In this document: piece after piece, positions 25,549 through 36,058 of the stretch
How the letters are laid out: each line of letters begins with the position of its first letter
How positions within the stretch are numbered: position 1 is the first letter of the stretch
Source of the DNA: Euryarchaeota archaeon UBA256
GTDB taxonomy: Archaea; Thermoplasmatota; Poseidoniia; Poseidoniales; Poseidoniaceae
DNA: 64,000 bases
Assembly (NCBI GenBank): GCA_002494645.1
Contig: DACE01000010.1
Coordinates: 118,856-182,855, forward strand
Direction: 5' to 3'
Position numbers and translations under genes: made by a program
The notes under the pieces: generated by a model
The model's database searches: none
Seen by the model: only the letters and a program-made list of their open reading frames with translations
Told to the model about the DNA's origin: nothing

Positions 25549-26679
25549 TCAATCTTCATCGGCCTGTTCGTCCATCAGGGCATCAAGGTCAGGTGCACCG
25601 GGAAGAACATCTTCTTGCTCGGTATCAACTTCATCAGAATGAAGGTCTTCTGTCTCATTTTGGCCCGAAGTTCCCTGTTCTGCCAAGCGAAGCTCCTCTT
25701 CGAGCTCTTTGCGGCGTGCTTCTCGTTCCTCGGGTGTAGGGAGCGTGAATTCCGCCACCATCATGATGGGGTCACCACTTGACAATTCGCTGTTGTACTC
25801 GAGAAGGTCGTTACCTGCGTTAACAATCACTTGGAATTTGGTAGGGTCCTTACTCCTGCGCTTGTTGTGCTTTTTGTAATAGTGCACATAGACCTGATAC
25901 TTTCCAGCAGGTGCTTTTCCATCTTCCCAGAAGACGTTTTCAACAGGTTTGCGAGTTTCAGCACGAACGTTGGCATCAACGTCAAGTTCTCCACCGCAGG
26001 CAGAGGTTTTGTTACCACCGTGGATGCGCTCTCCCGAAGGACAAACGACGTGAAGGTCAAGGTCGTTGTAATTGTTCCACATCAATGAAATTTGGACGTC
26101 TGAAGAGGAGGCGCCCTCACGCTCAAGGCGGGCTTTGAGTTCGGACATGGCTCGTTGAGCGGCTTCTCGGGATTCGAGCATTTCTTGCTCTCGTGCGGCT
26201 TCAATTTCTGCGAGACGGGCTTCTTCTGCTTCAGAGAGGTCGGCCTGTCGTGCCGCTTCCCGCTCAGCAGCGAGACGAGCTTCTTCTTCATCTCGCTCGC
26301 GTGCTCTGCGTTCCATTTCCTCATCTTCAAGGCGACGAGCTTCTTCTGCTTCACGGCGTTGTGCTTCTAATTCTTCTTGGCGCCGTGCTTCTTCATCAGC
26401 ATCGTGGTTGGATTCTCGGTTTTGATTAAAGCGGTCCTCTGCAAGCTGGCGGTCACCGTGGTTCTGTTGCCTCAGCATGTCTTGGACGCTTGCGAGTTTA
26501 CGGTCTAGATTCTTTTTTGCTTTACCGAAGCCCATGCCCGAATGTTGATTCATCAAGCCTTCTGCCTTCATACCACTTTGGATGTTAACTTGAGCCTCTC
26601 TTCGCATGACGATGAACATCAAACCGAGAGCGAAGGCTCCTCCAAGTAAAATTGTCACGACATAGTCATCGAGTGCCAT
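25549..26679 (-). CDS. Anchored coiled-coil protein with YfaP/DUF2135-like domain
   Basis: The 376-residue protein starts with one membrane helix (about 7-24). Residues about 85-190 are a long, highly charged Glu/Arg/Ala coiled coil. The folded domain (about 197-310) resembles the YfaP/DUF2135 family: SLMWNNYNDLDLHVVCPSG, SACGGELDVDANV and PVENVFWEDGKAPAGKYQVY are its signature segments. The C-terminal tail is acidic. I start it at the ATG at 26679, which places the hydrophobic segment at the extreme N-terminus. Whether the coiled coil is inside or outside cannot be told from sequence. Function is unknown. Confidence 0.6.
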   Translation of the reverse strand: MALDDYVVTILLGGAFALGLMFIVMRREAQVNIQSGMKAEGLMNQHSGMGFGKAKKNLDRKLASVQDMLRQQNHGDRQLAEDRFNQNRESNHDADEEARRQEELEAQRREAEEARRLEDEEMERRARERDEEEARLAAEREAARQADLSEAEEARLAEIEAAREQEMLESREAAQRAMSELKARLEREGASSSDVQISLMWNNYNDLDLHVVCPSGERIHGGNKTSACGGELDVDANVRAETRKPVENVFWEDGKAPAGKYQVYVHYYKKHNKRRSKDPTKFQVIVNAGNDLLEYNSELSSGDPIMMVAEFTLPTPEEREARRKELEEELRLAEQGTSGQNETEDLHSDEVDTEQEDVLPGAPDLDALMDEQADED

Positions 26680-26750
26680 ACAGTTGGGGGATAGAGAACT
26701 ACCTCTTGAAACATGCGTTAAGAGATTCTGTATCAATGGACTGGCGGAAC

Positions 26751-26758
26751 AATAAGAT
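26751..26758 (+). promoter_or_regulatory. Candidate TATA box of the HTH regulator gene
   Basis: AATAAGAT lies 24-31 bases upstream of the ATG at 26782, where no ribosome site is present. The spacing fits an archaeal box A driving a leaderless transcript. It is a prediction from spacing and composition only. Confidence 0.35.
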
Positions 26759-26781
26759 AGGGCATTCTCTAATGATTGAAC

Positions 26782-27417
26782 ATGCGAGAAGTGACCCTGA
26801 CATGGACCAGAGATGTCCTCGGCATGACTTCTTTTTCACAATTGGATAAAACAGTCCAAAAATTGAGCATTATGGGTCATTTGAACATCACCAAAGATGG
26901 CGTTCGTCAAATCGCAATGCCAGTGTATCGGGACGGGATGAGTTCAAAGGATATGGATGCGATTGATTTCATCACCGTTGAACAACTTCTCAACGAACGA
27001 GAAAGTGATGCACTCGTTATTTGGAACGAACATCCGCTCGTTTTACTCGCATCTGGAACAGAAAACATTCACATCCTGCCGCCCTATGAATACGAAGACG
27101 GAGCGATCACAGTCACCGTGCGTGGCCTACCTGACGCCATTTCGACCTTTGTGAACCTCTGCAAAGCATTTCTTCCACCTGACAAAATTAGTGTGCAAAA
27201 CATCCAACAACAGGACGAGTTGTTCAAAGAACTCTTGACCAACCGGCAATATGAATGCGTCAGCCTTGCTTCAAAGCACGGTTATTACGACGAAGAACGC
27301 AAAGTCACGATTCAAGGCTTAGCAGAGGTCATGGACATTGCTCGGTCAACCTTTCAGGAGCATCTTCAAGCCGCTGAAGAAGCCATTTTGCGATGGTCAA
27401 GTGAGCAACTTCGGTAA
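26782..27417 (+). CDS. Bat-type HTH transcriptional regulator (HTH_10)
   Basis: The 211-residue protein ends in a helix-turn-helix domain of the bacterio-opsin activator type: LTNRQYECVSLASKHGYYDEER, then LAEVMDIARSTFQEHLQAAEEAIL (about 150-205). The N-terminal 140 residues form an uncharacterised mixed alpha/beta region that may sense a ligand. I start it at the ATG at 26782; an in-frame TTG two codons earlier is less likely. It lies 47 bases before the aromatic-amino-acid operon on the same strand, so it may regulate that operon. This is inference from position. Confidence 0.8.
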   Translation: MREVTLTWTRDVLGMTSFSQLDKTVQKLSIMGHLNITKDGVRQIAMPVYRDGMSSKDMDAIDFITVEQLLNERESDALVIWNEHPLVLLASGTENIHILPPYEYEDGAITVTVRGLPDAISTFVNLCKAFLPPDKISVQNIQQQDELFKELLTNRQYECVSLASKHGYYDEERKVTIQGLAEVMDIARSTFQEHLQAAEEAILRWSSEQLR

Positions 27418-27464
27418 GGGTTAGGATACAAACCTTTGATGAAGAGGGGGGCCTGCGTAAGAGC

Positions 27465-28262
27465 ATGGACAAAGCCTCTCGGCTTGAGAACATCCTGCCA
27501 AACGGCCGTGGAGTCTGGATTCCAATTGACCATGGAGCATCCGACTACCCTACCGATGGACTCGTTGACCTTGAAGGCACGATTACGGCTCTGATTCGGG
27601 CGAAGGTTGATGTGATTTTGGCTCAAAAAGGCGTCGTGAGTCATTTCAGTCATCTTTGCGAAGGGACCAAAACCTCAATGATCATTCATTACTCGGTATC
27701 CACAAGTCATGGCGGACCTCAATCCGACAACAAAATACTGGTCGGGCATGCTGACGAAACGCTCTCAAGAGGCGGTGTTGGAGTCTCCAGCCAAATCAAT
27801 CTTGGCAGCCGTTGGGAGCCCGATATGATCGAACGCATGGGGGAACTCAACCGGCAAGCGCACCAACTTGGCCTTCCTTCGTTTGGCATGGTCTATGCGA
27901 GAGGAGAGCACCTTCGCATCCAAGAAGGAGACCTAACTGGAGGTCAAGCCCATGGTGTGCGCTTGGCCTTCGAACTCGGGTGTGATGCTGCTAAATCCGT
28001 CTGGACAGGCGACCATGAAAGTTTTCAACAAGTGGCCAACGCCGCACCGATTCCTGTGCTTGTTGCTGGAGGCCCCGCATCTGGAAATGCAAAAGCGATA
28101 TTGGAATTAATCCGTCAAGCCCTCGATGCAGGTGCCAGCGGAATCTGCATGGGCAGGCAAATTTTCGCTCATCCACAAATGGAGAGGCTCGCAGCAGCCG
28201 TTGTAATGCTCGTTCACCACAATGCAACTGTCGAAGAAGCCATGCGTGAACACAATCTATGA
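27465..28262 (+). CDS. 2-amino-3,7-dideoxy-D-threo-hept-6-ulosonate synthase
   Basis: The 265-residue protein is a class I aldolase-type TIM barrel (AroA', MJ0400-like). It condenses L-aspartate semialdehyde with a 6-deoxy-ketohexose phosphate as the first step of the archaeal route to 3-dehydroquinate. PIDHGASDYPTDGLVDL at the N-terminus and the catalytic strand CDAAKSVWTGD, with its Schiff-base Lys, match the family, as does PVLVAGGPASGNAKAIL near the phosphate site. It opens the operon with dehydroquinate synthase II. No clear ribosome site is seen, so a leaderless start is possible. Confidence 0.93.
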   Translation: MDKASRLENILPNGRGVWIPIDHGASDYPTDGLVDLEGTITALIRAKVDVILAQKGVVSHFSHLCEGTKTSMIIHYSVSTSHGGPQSDNKILVGHADETLSRGGVGVSSQINLGSRWEPDMIERMGELNRQAHQLGLPSFGMVYARGEHLRIQEGDLTGGQAHGVRLAFELGCDAAKSVWTGDHESFQQVANAAPIPVLVAGGPASGNAKAILELIRQALDAGASGICMGRQIFAHPQMERLAAAVVMLVHHNATVEEAMREHNL

Positions 28263-28271
28263 GGTATTGAC

Positions 28272-29303
28272 ATGGAATTGTGGCTCCAAGATGATGGAAA
28301 GGCCCATCCAGATTCGCATGAAGGCGTTGATCGTTTTTGGCGAAATAATGCACAACAAGAGTGTGAAATCTACGTCAAGGACGGAAAACTGTACGATGCA
28401 AATGGATTGATTGGAGCGCATATCAACATACGTGATGGTGAAAGTCAACACGAAGGTGTTCAGTACATTGGAACAGCGGATTGGCTGTTGATTGAATGCG
28501 AAACATGGTCGATGATCCCTCTTGAAAACCTCATTGCCGCACGAGAAGGAAGCCATACAAAAATCGCTGCGGTCATCACATCACCGATTCAAGCACAAGG
28601 GGCTGGTTTTGCACTTCAGCAAGGAGTAGATGCATTGGTCGTAACGAATCAAAAACAACTCATTGAGGCTGCACTGAGCGTTAAATCTCAACGGCTCGAG
28701 ACATCACCTGCTCTTCCACGAACTGAGGTTCACGCCACAGATGAATCACTTAGCCATCTTGAAGTGGCACGAGTGGAGGATGCAGGTCTCGGAGACCGAT
28801 ATTGCCTTGATTTCCTCTCATTACTCAATCAACATGAAGGAGTTCTCGTGGGTTCAAGTTCTGAAATCCTTGTTTTAGTGCATTCAGAAACGGTTCCATC
28901 GACCTTTGTCCCAACACGACCGTTTCGTGTGAACGCTGGTTCTCCTCACGCCTACATCTTGATGGCCGATAAATCCACCAAATATCTGAGTGAATTGATG
29001 GCAGGTGATCTCGTACAGGCCGTGAATGTTGACGGTAGCACCCGAGAGATTGTCCTCGGACGAATCAAGATAGAGCAGCGGCCGATGCTCAAAATTAGCC
29101 TGAATTCGGTCAATATTGAGAGCAGGAAGGATAAAGAAGTCCATGTATTCTTACAACAAGCAGAAACGGTTCGACTTATCGATTCCGATGGGGCGGTCAA
29201 ATCCGTGACCGAACTCAGCGCCGGAGATCTGGTGATGGGGTGGCACGGGACAGAAGCGCGCCATCTCGGCCTCGCTATTTCGAGTGCCGTTGAGGAGCGA
29301 TGA
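28272..29303 (+). CDS. 3-dehydroquinate synthase II (archaeal AroB')
   Basis: The 343-residue protein belongs to the archaeal dehydroquinate synthase family, which oxidatively deaminates and cyclises the product of the preceding enzyme. Typical segments are the C-terminal NAGSPHAYILMADKSTKYLSEL and AGDLVQAVNVDG blocks, the VLGRIKIEQRPMLKI strand, and the closing SAGDLVMGWHGTEARHLG. It begins nine bases after the upstream stop with GAGGT as ribosome site. The pairing of these two genes is the standard archaeal arrangement that replaces AroG and AroB of bacteria. Confidence 0.94.
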   Translation: MELWLQDDGKAHPDSHEGVDRFWRNNAQQECEIYVKDGKLYDANGLIGAHINIRDGESQHEGVQYIGTADWLLIECETWSMIPLENLIAAREGSHTKIAAVITSPIQAQGAGFALQQGVDALVVTNQKQLIEAALSVKSQRLETSPALPRTEVHATDESLSHLEVARVEDAGLGDRYCLDFLSLLNQHEGVLVGSSSEILVLVHSETVPSTFVPTRPFRVNAGSPHAYILMADKSTKYLSELMAGDLVQAVNVDGSTREIVLGRIKIEQRPMLKISLNSVNIESRKDKEVHVFLQQAETVRLIDSDGAVKSVTELSAGDLVMGWHGTEARHLGLAISSAVEER

Positions 29304-29307
29304 AACA

Positions 29308-30201
29308 ATGGGAGTACTCGGAAAAGGCTCGGCGCACGGCGCATGTAGCCTTCTCCATGCAGCACCGCTTGGTTACGGTGCGAGTATCGCTCTTGATTTA
29401 CCGATTACAGTCCGTTTACTTGACCGACCCAGTAAGCGTGAGGTCAACGATCCGGATGGACTACTCAACGCAGTACTGGACGTTTGGATTGAAGGGGAGC
29501 ATTCGCTGCCGGAGTCCTATGAAAAAGAAGACCTGCATTGGGGTGTGAATTCAAAGATTCCAATCAAGCAGGGCCTCAAATCATCAGCTGCAACCAGTAT
29601 CGGGGCGCTGCGCGCACTGTGCGATGCTACAGAGACTCAACTCGAACCCGCAGACCTCGTCGCTCTTTCTGCACAAGCTCAATTGAAAGCAGGTGTATCT
29701 TTGACAGGGTCAATTGATGATGCATGGGCCTGTTCAACACAAGGGTGGAAGTTGGTGGACATCCAAGTCCCTGTTGCTGAAGGCGTCCTGCTGACCGGAG
29801 AGGGGCCAAAAAGCGACGAATGGACCGTGTTACTCGTCTTACGTGGCGAGCGTGAACAACAGCCCGCACTGGAAGATTTTGCACCGCATCTTCGGCCCTA
29901 TCAACAAGCGCTCAACGCACTGCAGGATGGAAACGAATTGGTAGCCATCACATGGAACGGTCGAGGGACTGTCGCTGCTCTGCGTGACATTCAAGGGCGG
30001 AAGATGAGCAATGATTCATTCATGAACAGCGCACGGTCTGCCGGAATTTCGGGCTCTGGCCCTGCCCTTGTCGTGATTGTTCCCCGTAACGAAACGCCAA
30101 CCATCGAACGGCTCAAGAAATGGTATACGACTCGTTACAAGGACATTGAAATTATGGAAACTTCCTTTCTATCGAATGAAACCGACGACGAATTGGAGTG
30201 A
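29308..30201 (+). CDS. aroK: Archaeal shikimate kinase (GHMP family)
   Basis: The 298-residue protein is a GHMP-superfamily kinase of the archaeal shikimate kinase group, unrelated to bacterial AroK. The ATP loop is IKQGLKSSAATSIGALRA, motif 1 is HGACSLLHAAPLGYGASIAL, and motif 3 is SAGISGSGPALVVIV. It phosphorylates shikimate at O3. The ATG at 29308 follows GAGGAG and lies just after the dehydroquinate synthase stop; an upstream GTG would overlap that gene. Position inside the aromatic operon supports shikimate over other GHMP substrates such as homoserine or mevalonate. Confidence 0.88.
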   Translation: MGVLGKGSAHGACSLLHAAPLGYGASIALDLPITVRLLDRPSKREVNDPDGLLNAVLDVWIEGEHSLPESYEKEDLHWGVNSKIPIKQGLKSSAATSIGALRALCDATETQLEPADLVALSAQAQLKAGVSLTGSIDDAWACSTQGWKLVDIQVPVAEGVLLTGEGPKSDEWTVLLVLRGEREQQPALEDFAPHLRPYQQALNALQDGNELVAITWNGRGTVAALRDIQGRKMSNDSFMNSARSAGISGSGPALVVIVPRNETPTIERLKKWYTTRYKDIEIMETSFLSNETDDELE

Positions 30202-30233
30202 ACACCTTCTTGAAGGCCGGAGATTTCGGCTAA

Positions 30234-31325
30234 ATGAGCACCATGCACATGCATTTGGGCGAGTCATTACGGGTGAACCTGTTCGGTTCCAGCCATGGCC
30301 CCTTCGTTGGCGCAACCCTCACCGGAATGCCACAAGGCATTCAGCGGGATGATGATGTGATTGAACAAGCGATGATCATGCGGCGCCCTGGCGGAACATA
30401 CAGCAGCAAACGTAAGGAAGGTGACGAAGTCCAGTGGCTCTCTGGGTTTGAAAACGGAGTCACTACAGGCCAATTGATTGAATGTCGCATCATGAATAAC
30501 GATGTTCGCTCAAAGGATTACAGTTTCTTACCCGACCACCCCCGTCCTGGCCACCAAGACATGGTGATGATGAAACGCACCAAAGGTGAGGCTGACTTAC
30601 GAGGCGGAGGAACATCAAGTGCACGAATGACCGCTCCGCTCGTCGCCCTAGCAGCCCTCATCAAACCCTGGCTCGGCCAGTACGGCATCTACGTGGAAGC
30701 ACATGTAGGAGCCATCGGGGATATCGAAGCGGCACTCATGACCGATGCCCCCCCACGTTGGGCAGATGAAACATGCGAGGCTTTGCGGTGTAGGGACCCA
30801 GTGGCCGCACTCCAAATGGCAGAACTCATCACAACGGCTCGAACCCAACGCGATTCCATTGGTTCAAGGGTTGACCTTTTCCTTAGTGGCCTTCCGCTTG
30901 GTGTTGGTGAACCGTGGTTTGACGGTCTTGAGCCTGCATTAGCTCGAGCGATGATGGCTATTCCCGCAGCGCGTGGGGTCGAATTTGGTCACGGATTTGG
31001 TGTCCAGACCATGCGCGGAAGTGAACATAATAGCCCCTGGGGAGGAACTGCTGACCAACCAATCCTCGAAGGAGACCGACCGGACGGAGCCCTTGCAGGC
31101 TTAGCCACCGGTTCTCCAGTTCACGTTCGTGTTGCCTTCAAACCGCCTTCAAGTATCCCTCAAGAACAAGTCACATTGAATCTCAAAACCAACGAAAAAG
31201 AAGCACTCATCGTCAAAGGTCGGCATGACCCAGTACTCGCCCCTCGTGCAGTACCTGTGACGGAGGCCATGGCGACTCTGGTGATTGGCGATCTTATGAT
31301 GCGAGGAGGTTTTTTCAATGAATGA
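30234..31325 (+). CDS. aroC: Chorismate synthase
   Basis: The 363-residue FMN-dependent enzyme converts 5-enolpyruvylshikimate-3-phosphate to chorismate. Signatures are GSSHGPFVGATLTGMPQG near the N-terminus, the arginine-rich MRRPGGTYSSKRKEGDE, RPGHQDMVMMKRTKGEADLRGGG (flavin and substrate region), and RHDPVLAPRAVPVTEAM near the C-terminus. Length and motif order are normal. It overlaps the aspartokinase gene by eight bases. EPSP synthase, dehydroquinase and shikimate dehydrogenase are absent from this cluster and must lie elsewhere. Confidence 0.96.
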   Translation: MSTMHMHLGESLRVNLFGSSHGPFVGATLTGMPQGIQRDDDVIEQAMIMRRPGGTYSSKRKEGDEVQWLSGFENGVTTGQLIECRIMNNDVRSKDYSFLPDHPRPGHQDMVMMKRTKGEADLRGGGTSSARMTAPLVALAALIKPWLGQYGIYVEAHVGAIGDIEAALMTDAPPRWADETCEALRCRDPVAALQMAELITTARTQRDSIGSRVDLFLSGLPLGVGEPWFDGLEPALARAMMAIPAARGVEFGHGFGVQTMRGSEHNSPWGGTADQPILEGDRPDGALAGLATGSPVHVRVAFKPPSSIPQEQVTLNLKTNEKEALIVKGRHDPVLAPRAVPVTEAMATLVIGDLMMRGGFFNE

Positions 31326-32628
31326 ATCACCTGAAGTCCACAAGTTCGGAGGGTCCTGCCTGCGCGATTCAAGTGATTTGGATAAAATCGCAGAAGTCGT
31401 ATTCAACATGGACGGCCCAATCGTGGTCGTTGTCTCTGCGTTTTGGGGAACCACCGACCGTTTGATGCGAGCAGCAAAAGAACCCAGATATGCAGGTCGC
31501 CTTGTTAATGATTTAGCGAGTCAACACCTTCGCTTTGCACCATCTCTACCGGATTCAGACCTTTACCCGGTCTTTCAAAAAGTACTGAAAGGGATTGAAG
31601 ATTCATTGGACGAACTTGCAGAAGACAAACCAAACCCTGAAGCCTACAATTGTCTGCTCGCTTCTGGTGAACGCCTTTCTGCTTTGGTCGTCGCACACGC
31701 CCTGAACACGCACGGCATTGATGCACATCCTGTAGGGGCAGAAGACATCGGTCTTCATCTGAACGGAATTAATTCAGCAAGTAGCGTCGATTTGGTCAAA
31801 TCGAAGAACATGCTTGACCGAAAGGCACTCAACGGAATCCCGATTGTTACAGGATGGTTTGGCGAAGGTACTGACGGTAACATCGCTCTTTTGAGCCGTG
31901 GTGGAAGCGATCATACCGCCACGGCTTTGGCTGCGTTATTGAATGCGAAGCGGGTCGTATTGTGGAAGGATGTCATGGGTATTTATCCGGTCAACCCGCG
32001 ATGGGGCATTCAATCTGCCCCTATTCCTTATTTGGGGTACGGCGAGGCAATGGATTTCGCAAGCACGGATGCTACAATCCTTCACCCTGCCACCGTTGAG
32101 CCCATTTACTCCCTCGGCGTACCTATTGAGATTCGACATCTCCACCGATACAGTGCCACGCATTCTGGCACGGTTATTGGCCCCGACATCGAGGATGATA
32201 CCGCCATCAAAGGCATCGCATGTGTCCCAAAGGTCGTTTCAGTTGATGTGGACGTTCAATACATCCATAATACCGCTACGTCCCTTTCAGAGGTTCTGAA
32301 CACGCTGCAAGAAGCCAAGATACGCATTTGCTCCTATGAAGCGACACCAACACGATGGAGGTTTGTGATTCCTCAACATGAGATTCATCGCTGCCTTCAA
32401 CTCCTCAATCAACGCTACAGTGAAATCAATCACACCTACTATGCGGCAATGATCTCCTTCATCGGCAGTGCTGCTGCAGAGCACATGCGTATGAACATGA
32501 CAAAGGTAGATTGGGCTAATGATGTCATCGCTGCTCGGAAAGGAGCCCCGCATTTCCTTACCCAGCGACACGACCTATCAAAACTCATGGAGGAGATGAT
32601 GAGTGCACTCTCAATTGGTTCAAAGTGA
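31318..32628 (+). CDS. lysC: Aspartate kinase
   Basis: The 436-residue protein phosphorylates L-aspartate, the entry to aspartate semialdehyde. The ATP motif KFGGSCLRDSSDL (9-21), the ASGERLSA loop and LLSRGGSDHTATALAALL are diagnostic. The C-terminal 130 residues form a pair of ACT-like domains, predicted to bind an amino-acid inhibitor. A strong GAGGAGGT ribosome site lies inside the end of aroC. Placement in this operon makes sense because aspartate semialdehyde is the substrate of the operon's first enzyme; the kinase also serves lysine, threonine and methionine synthesis. Confidence 0.93.
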   Translation: MNESPEVHKFGGSCLRDSSDLDKIAEVVFNMDGPIVVVVSAFWGTTDRLMRAAKEPRYAGRLVNDLASQHLRFAPSLPDSDLYPVFQKVLKGIEDSLDELAEDKPNPEAYNCLLASGERLSALVVAHALNTHGIDAHPVGAEDIGLHLNGINSASSVDLVKSKNMLDRKALNGIPIVTGWFGEGTDGNIALLSRGGSDHTATALAALLNAKRVVLWKDVMGIYPVNPRWGIQSAPIPYLGYGEAMDFASTDATILHPATVEPIYSLGVPIEIRHLHRYSATHSGTVIGPDIEDDTAIKGIACVPKVVSVDVDVQYIHNTATSLSEVLNTLQEAKIRICSYEATPTRWRFVIPQHEIHRCLQLLNQRYSEINHTYYAAMISFIGSAAAEHMRMNMTKVDWANDVIAARKGAPHFLTQRHDLSKLMEEMMSALSIGSK

Positions 32629-32639
32629 ACAGATTCCGT

Positions 32640-33563
32640 TCACTCTGCTTGCTTCTCACGGAAGCGTTGCAAGTGCGTGGGTAAATTGAGTCCAAAGAGG
32701 ATTCCAACGGTGAGGAACACAAAGAGTGTGCCCAATGCGACACCATAGACTGAAGTTAATTCTACAGATTCTTCCATACGAAGGGAGGTGTCACTCGAAA
32801 AGATGCCGACAACCTTCGGAAGGATGGTATTCGCCGAAAGCACAAACCAGGCGAGGAGGGTTGCAATAATGGGGTTGATGACCAAGGAGCGATGGTATTT
32901 GGAAACAATCTTCTTTGGATTCATCACATAGACTTCGTTGGTACGAATACTCGTGTCGAGCATGGAATAGCGAATGACACCGTTGCTCAACTCAAAGTAC
33001 ATGATCAACAATACTGAGTAAACAACAACCAAAATGGCGAGGAGGAAAGGATTGTCTTGGAAGCCAAGGGCATCGTTTGAAAGCGAAGTCTTCGATGAAG
33101 CAAATCGCAAAATAGCGAGGATAAACAAAACGTTGCTCGTAAGAGAGAAGCGAGCATCTCGCTTGAAAGTGCCCATGAACCCGCACACAGTTGCTCCGGC
33201 GATGACTGCCAATTGCATGATGTTAGCAAAGCCAAGGCTACCAGAGAGAATGTACCACATTGTCCCGTCGGGTGGTGAGATGAGGTAAGTCAAGAAGGCT
33301 AAAGCAACCAAGATACCGTACACAGCAATCTGGAGGTTTTGTACCATCTTGTCGGGCGGTAGGAACTTCATTTTTGGCACAAGAGGTCCACCGAGGAGGC
33401 TTTCGATAAAGGAAGGAATTTCCACTGTTGGAATCGCATCTTCGGGGATGGCGCTTCCTGAACCAATTTGACCAGCAGCCTTCTTTCGGGAAGGGGCAGC
33501 GGAACGTACGGTCTTTCCGTCGTAGAGGTGGGATGTGTCGGATGATGGCTTGTTGATGGTCAT
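32640..33563 (-). CDS. Six-helix membrane protein of the MoxR-DUF58 cluster
   Basis: The 307-residue protein has a soluble, polar N-terminal stretch (1-75) and about six membrane helices (near 78-96, 103-127, 135-152, 172-195, 231-255 and 275-297). I do not recognise the family. It is the last gene of the minus-strand cluster with MoxR and DUF58, 11 bases after the DUF58 stop, with GAGGTGA before its ATG. Such clusters often contain poorly conserved membrane partners, so an assembly or envelope role alongside the MoxR ATPase is likely, but no biochemical activity can be assigned. Confidence 0.6.
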   Translation of the reverse strand: MTINKPSSDTSHLYDGKTVRSAAPSRKKAAGQIGSGSAIPEDAIPTVEIPSFIESLLGGPLVPKMKFLPPDKMVQNLQIAVYGILVALAFLTYLISPPDGTMWYILSGSLGFANIMQLAVIAGATVCGFMGTFKRDARFSLTSNVLFILAILRFASSKTSLSNDALGFQDNPFLLAILVVVYSVLLIMYFELSNGVIRYSMLDTSIRTNEVYVMNPKKIVSKYHRSLVINPIIATLLAWFVLSANTILPKVVGIFSSDTSLRMEESVELTSVYGVALGTLFVFLTVGILFGLNLPTHLQRFREKQAE

Positions 33564-33574
33564 CTTTGTTCACC

Positions 33575-34888
33575 TCAGAATCCTCTTGCACCGGCAAGGG
33601 CGGTTGACAGGAGCATGTCAGGCTCCCAATCCATAATGTTCACACCAAGACCACGAAGTTCGCCAATCAGGACATCCCGTTCGGTTTTCATGACTTCGTA
33701 GCCAGTTCGGTCAAGACGCTTAGCGTCAAACTCGAATTCAAGCGATGAAGGGGAAAGGACGGTGACATCAAAGTCACGTGCTCGGAAGTCACGCAGAGCG
33801 TTAACGATGGTTGGGTCATCCTCTAAATTCGAAAGGAAGATAATTGGACTTCCCTTGTTGATGTGTGGGAGAATCCTGTTGACAACAACCTGTAACGGGA
33901 TGTTGCCCCGTGCCACTGCTCCTGCGAGTTTCGTTAGGATAACGTACAGTTGTTTCTTGCCTGTATCCCGGTCAACGCTCACGACTTCATCACCGTAAAC
34001 AATGACACCAACGGAGTCACGACGGCCGAGGAAATACTTAGCGAGTGAAGCCGCTGCTCGGGTCGAATACACCAAGGCATTGCGTGAGACTGGTCCAGTT
34101 TCAGCAACTGCACGTGAATCGACGATGATGATGATATCAGAAACAGCATCTCGTTCACGTTCGTTGACCATGAGTTTTCCAGAGCGCGCATACGCAGACC
34201 AGTTGATCGCACGGAATGAATCGCCCTCAAAGTATTCACGAAGGGAATAAAATTCAGAACCGGGACCGGGTTGACGAATGTTGACGGCACCTGTGAAAAT
34301 CTTGGGTACACGTGACTTCACGAAGGTCTCTTTGAGATCTTCCATCTTGGGGAACACAAGGAAATCGTTGTAGACATGCAATTCCTTTTCCTTGTGGAAT
34401 AACCCGAAGGCGTCTTGAATGCGTACGGTCACTGGGCCGAGGCTGTAAAAGCCACGAAGTGGGCATTCAACGGTGTATTCAATGAAGGTCTCACGACGAG
34501 GTCCGAGTTCCATGAGAATGTAATTTGCACCTTCTTTGATGCGCATAACTTCTGGAACTCGGTCGCGAACTTCCAAGATCTTAGGTAACGAAGATGTATT
34601 TTGCATCCTGAGCGTAACATTCAGTTCACCATCTTCAAACATGCGGGCACTGGAGAGTTTGCGCATAGCAACAACGCTGCCAAGTGCGACTCCCTCTTCA
34701 CCCGTCCATTCTTCTGCGCGACGACCGCTTGCGGCTACATCTGCGTGATTTCCAATGAGTGCAGCCCATGTGAGGAACACAAAAATAACCACGGCAATCG
34801 TCACGAGTTGAGAATTTCGAAGCGTAAGGCCGAGCATGTACATGGCAACAGCTAGGCTGCCAAGCATGGCTGACTTACGACTCCACAT
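33575..34888 (-). CDS. DUF58 (von Willebrand A-like) membrane protein
   Basis: The 437-residue protein has two N-terminal membrane helices (about 8-45), a beta-rich segment, and the DUF58 core: GSEFYSLREYFEGDSFRAINWSAYARSGKLMVNERE (about 212-247). A VWA-like domain follows, beginning DIIIIVDSRA, which corresponds to the DxSxS metal site in degenerate form. DUF58 proteins are regular partners of MoxR ATPases and are thought to help assemble or activate envelope complexes. The ATG follows GAGGTGA, 25 bases after the MoxR gene. The client in this organism is unknown. Confidence 0.88.
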   Translation of the reverse strand: MWSRKSAMLGSLAVAMYMLGLTLRNSQLVTIAVVIFVFLTWAALIGNHADVAASGRRAEEWTGEEGVALGSVVAMRKLSSARMFEDGELNVTLRMQNTSSLPKILEVRDRVPEVMRIKEGANYILMELGPRRETFIEYTVECPLRGFYSLGPVTVRIQDAFGLFHKEKELHVYNDFLVFPKMEDLKETFVKSRVPKIFTGAVNIRQPGPGSEFYSLREYFEGDSFRAINWSAYARSGKLMVNERERDAVSDIIIIVDSRAVAETGPVSRNALVYSTRAAASLAKYFLGRRDSVGVIVYGDEVVSVDRDTGKKQLYVILTKLAGAVARGNIPLQVVVNRILPHINKGSPIIFLSNLEDDPTIVNALRDFRARDFDVTVLSPSSLEFEFDAKRLDRTGYEVMKTERDVLIGELRGLGVNIMDWEPDMLLSTALAGARGF

Positions 34889-34913
34889 GTTTCATTCACC
34901 TCGGTGTTGGTAC

Positions 34914-36041
<1,128 letters not shown>

Positions 36042-36058
36042 GTCTATTCCTCCTTGTT

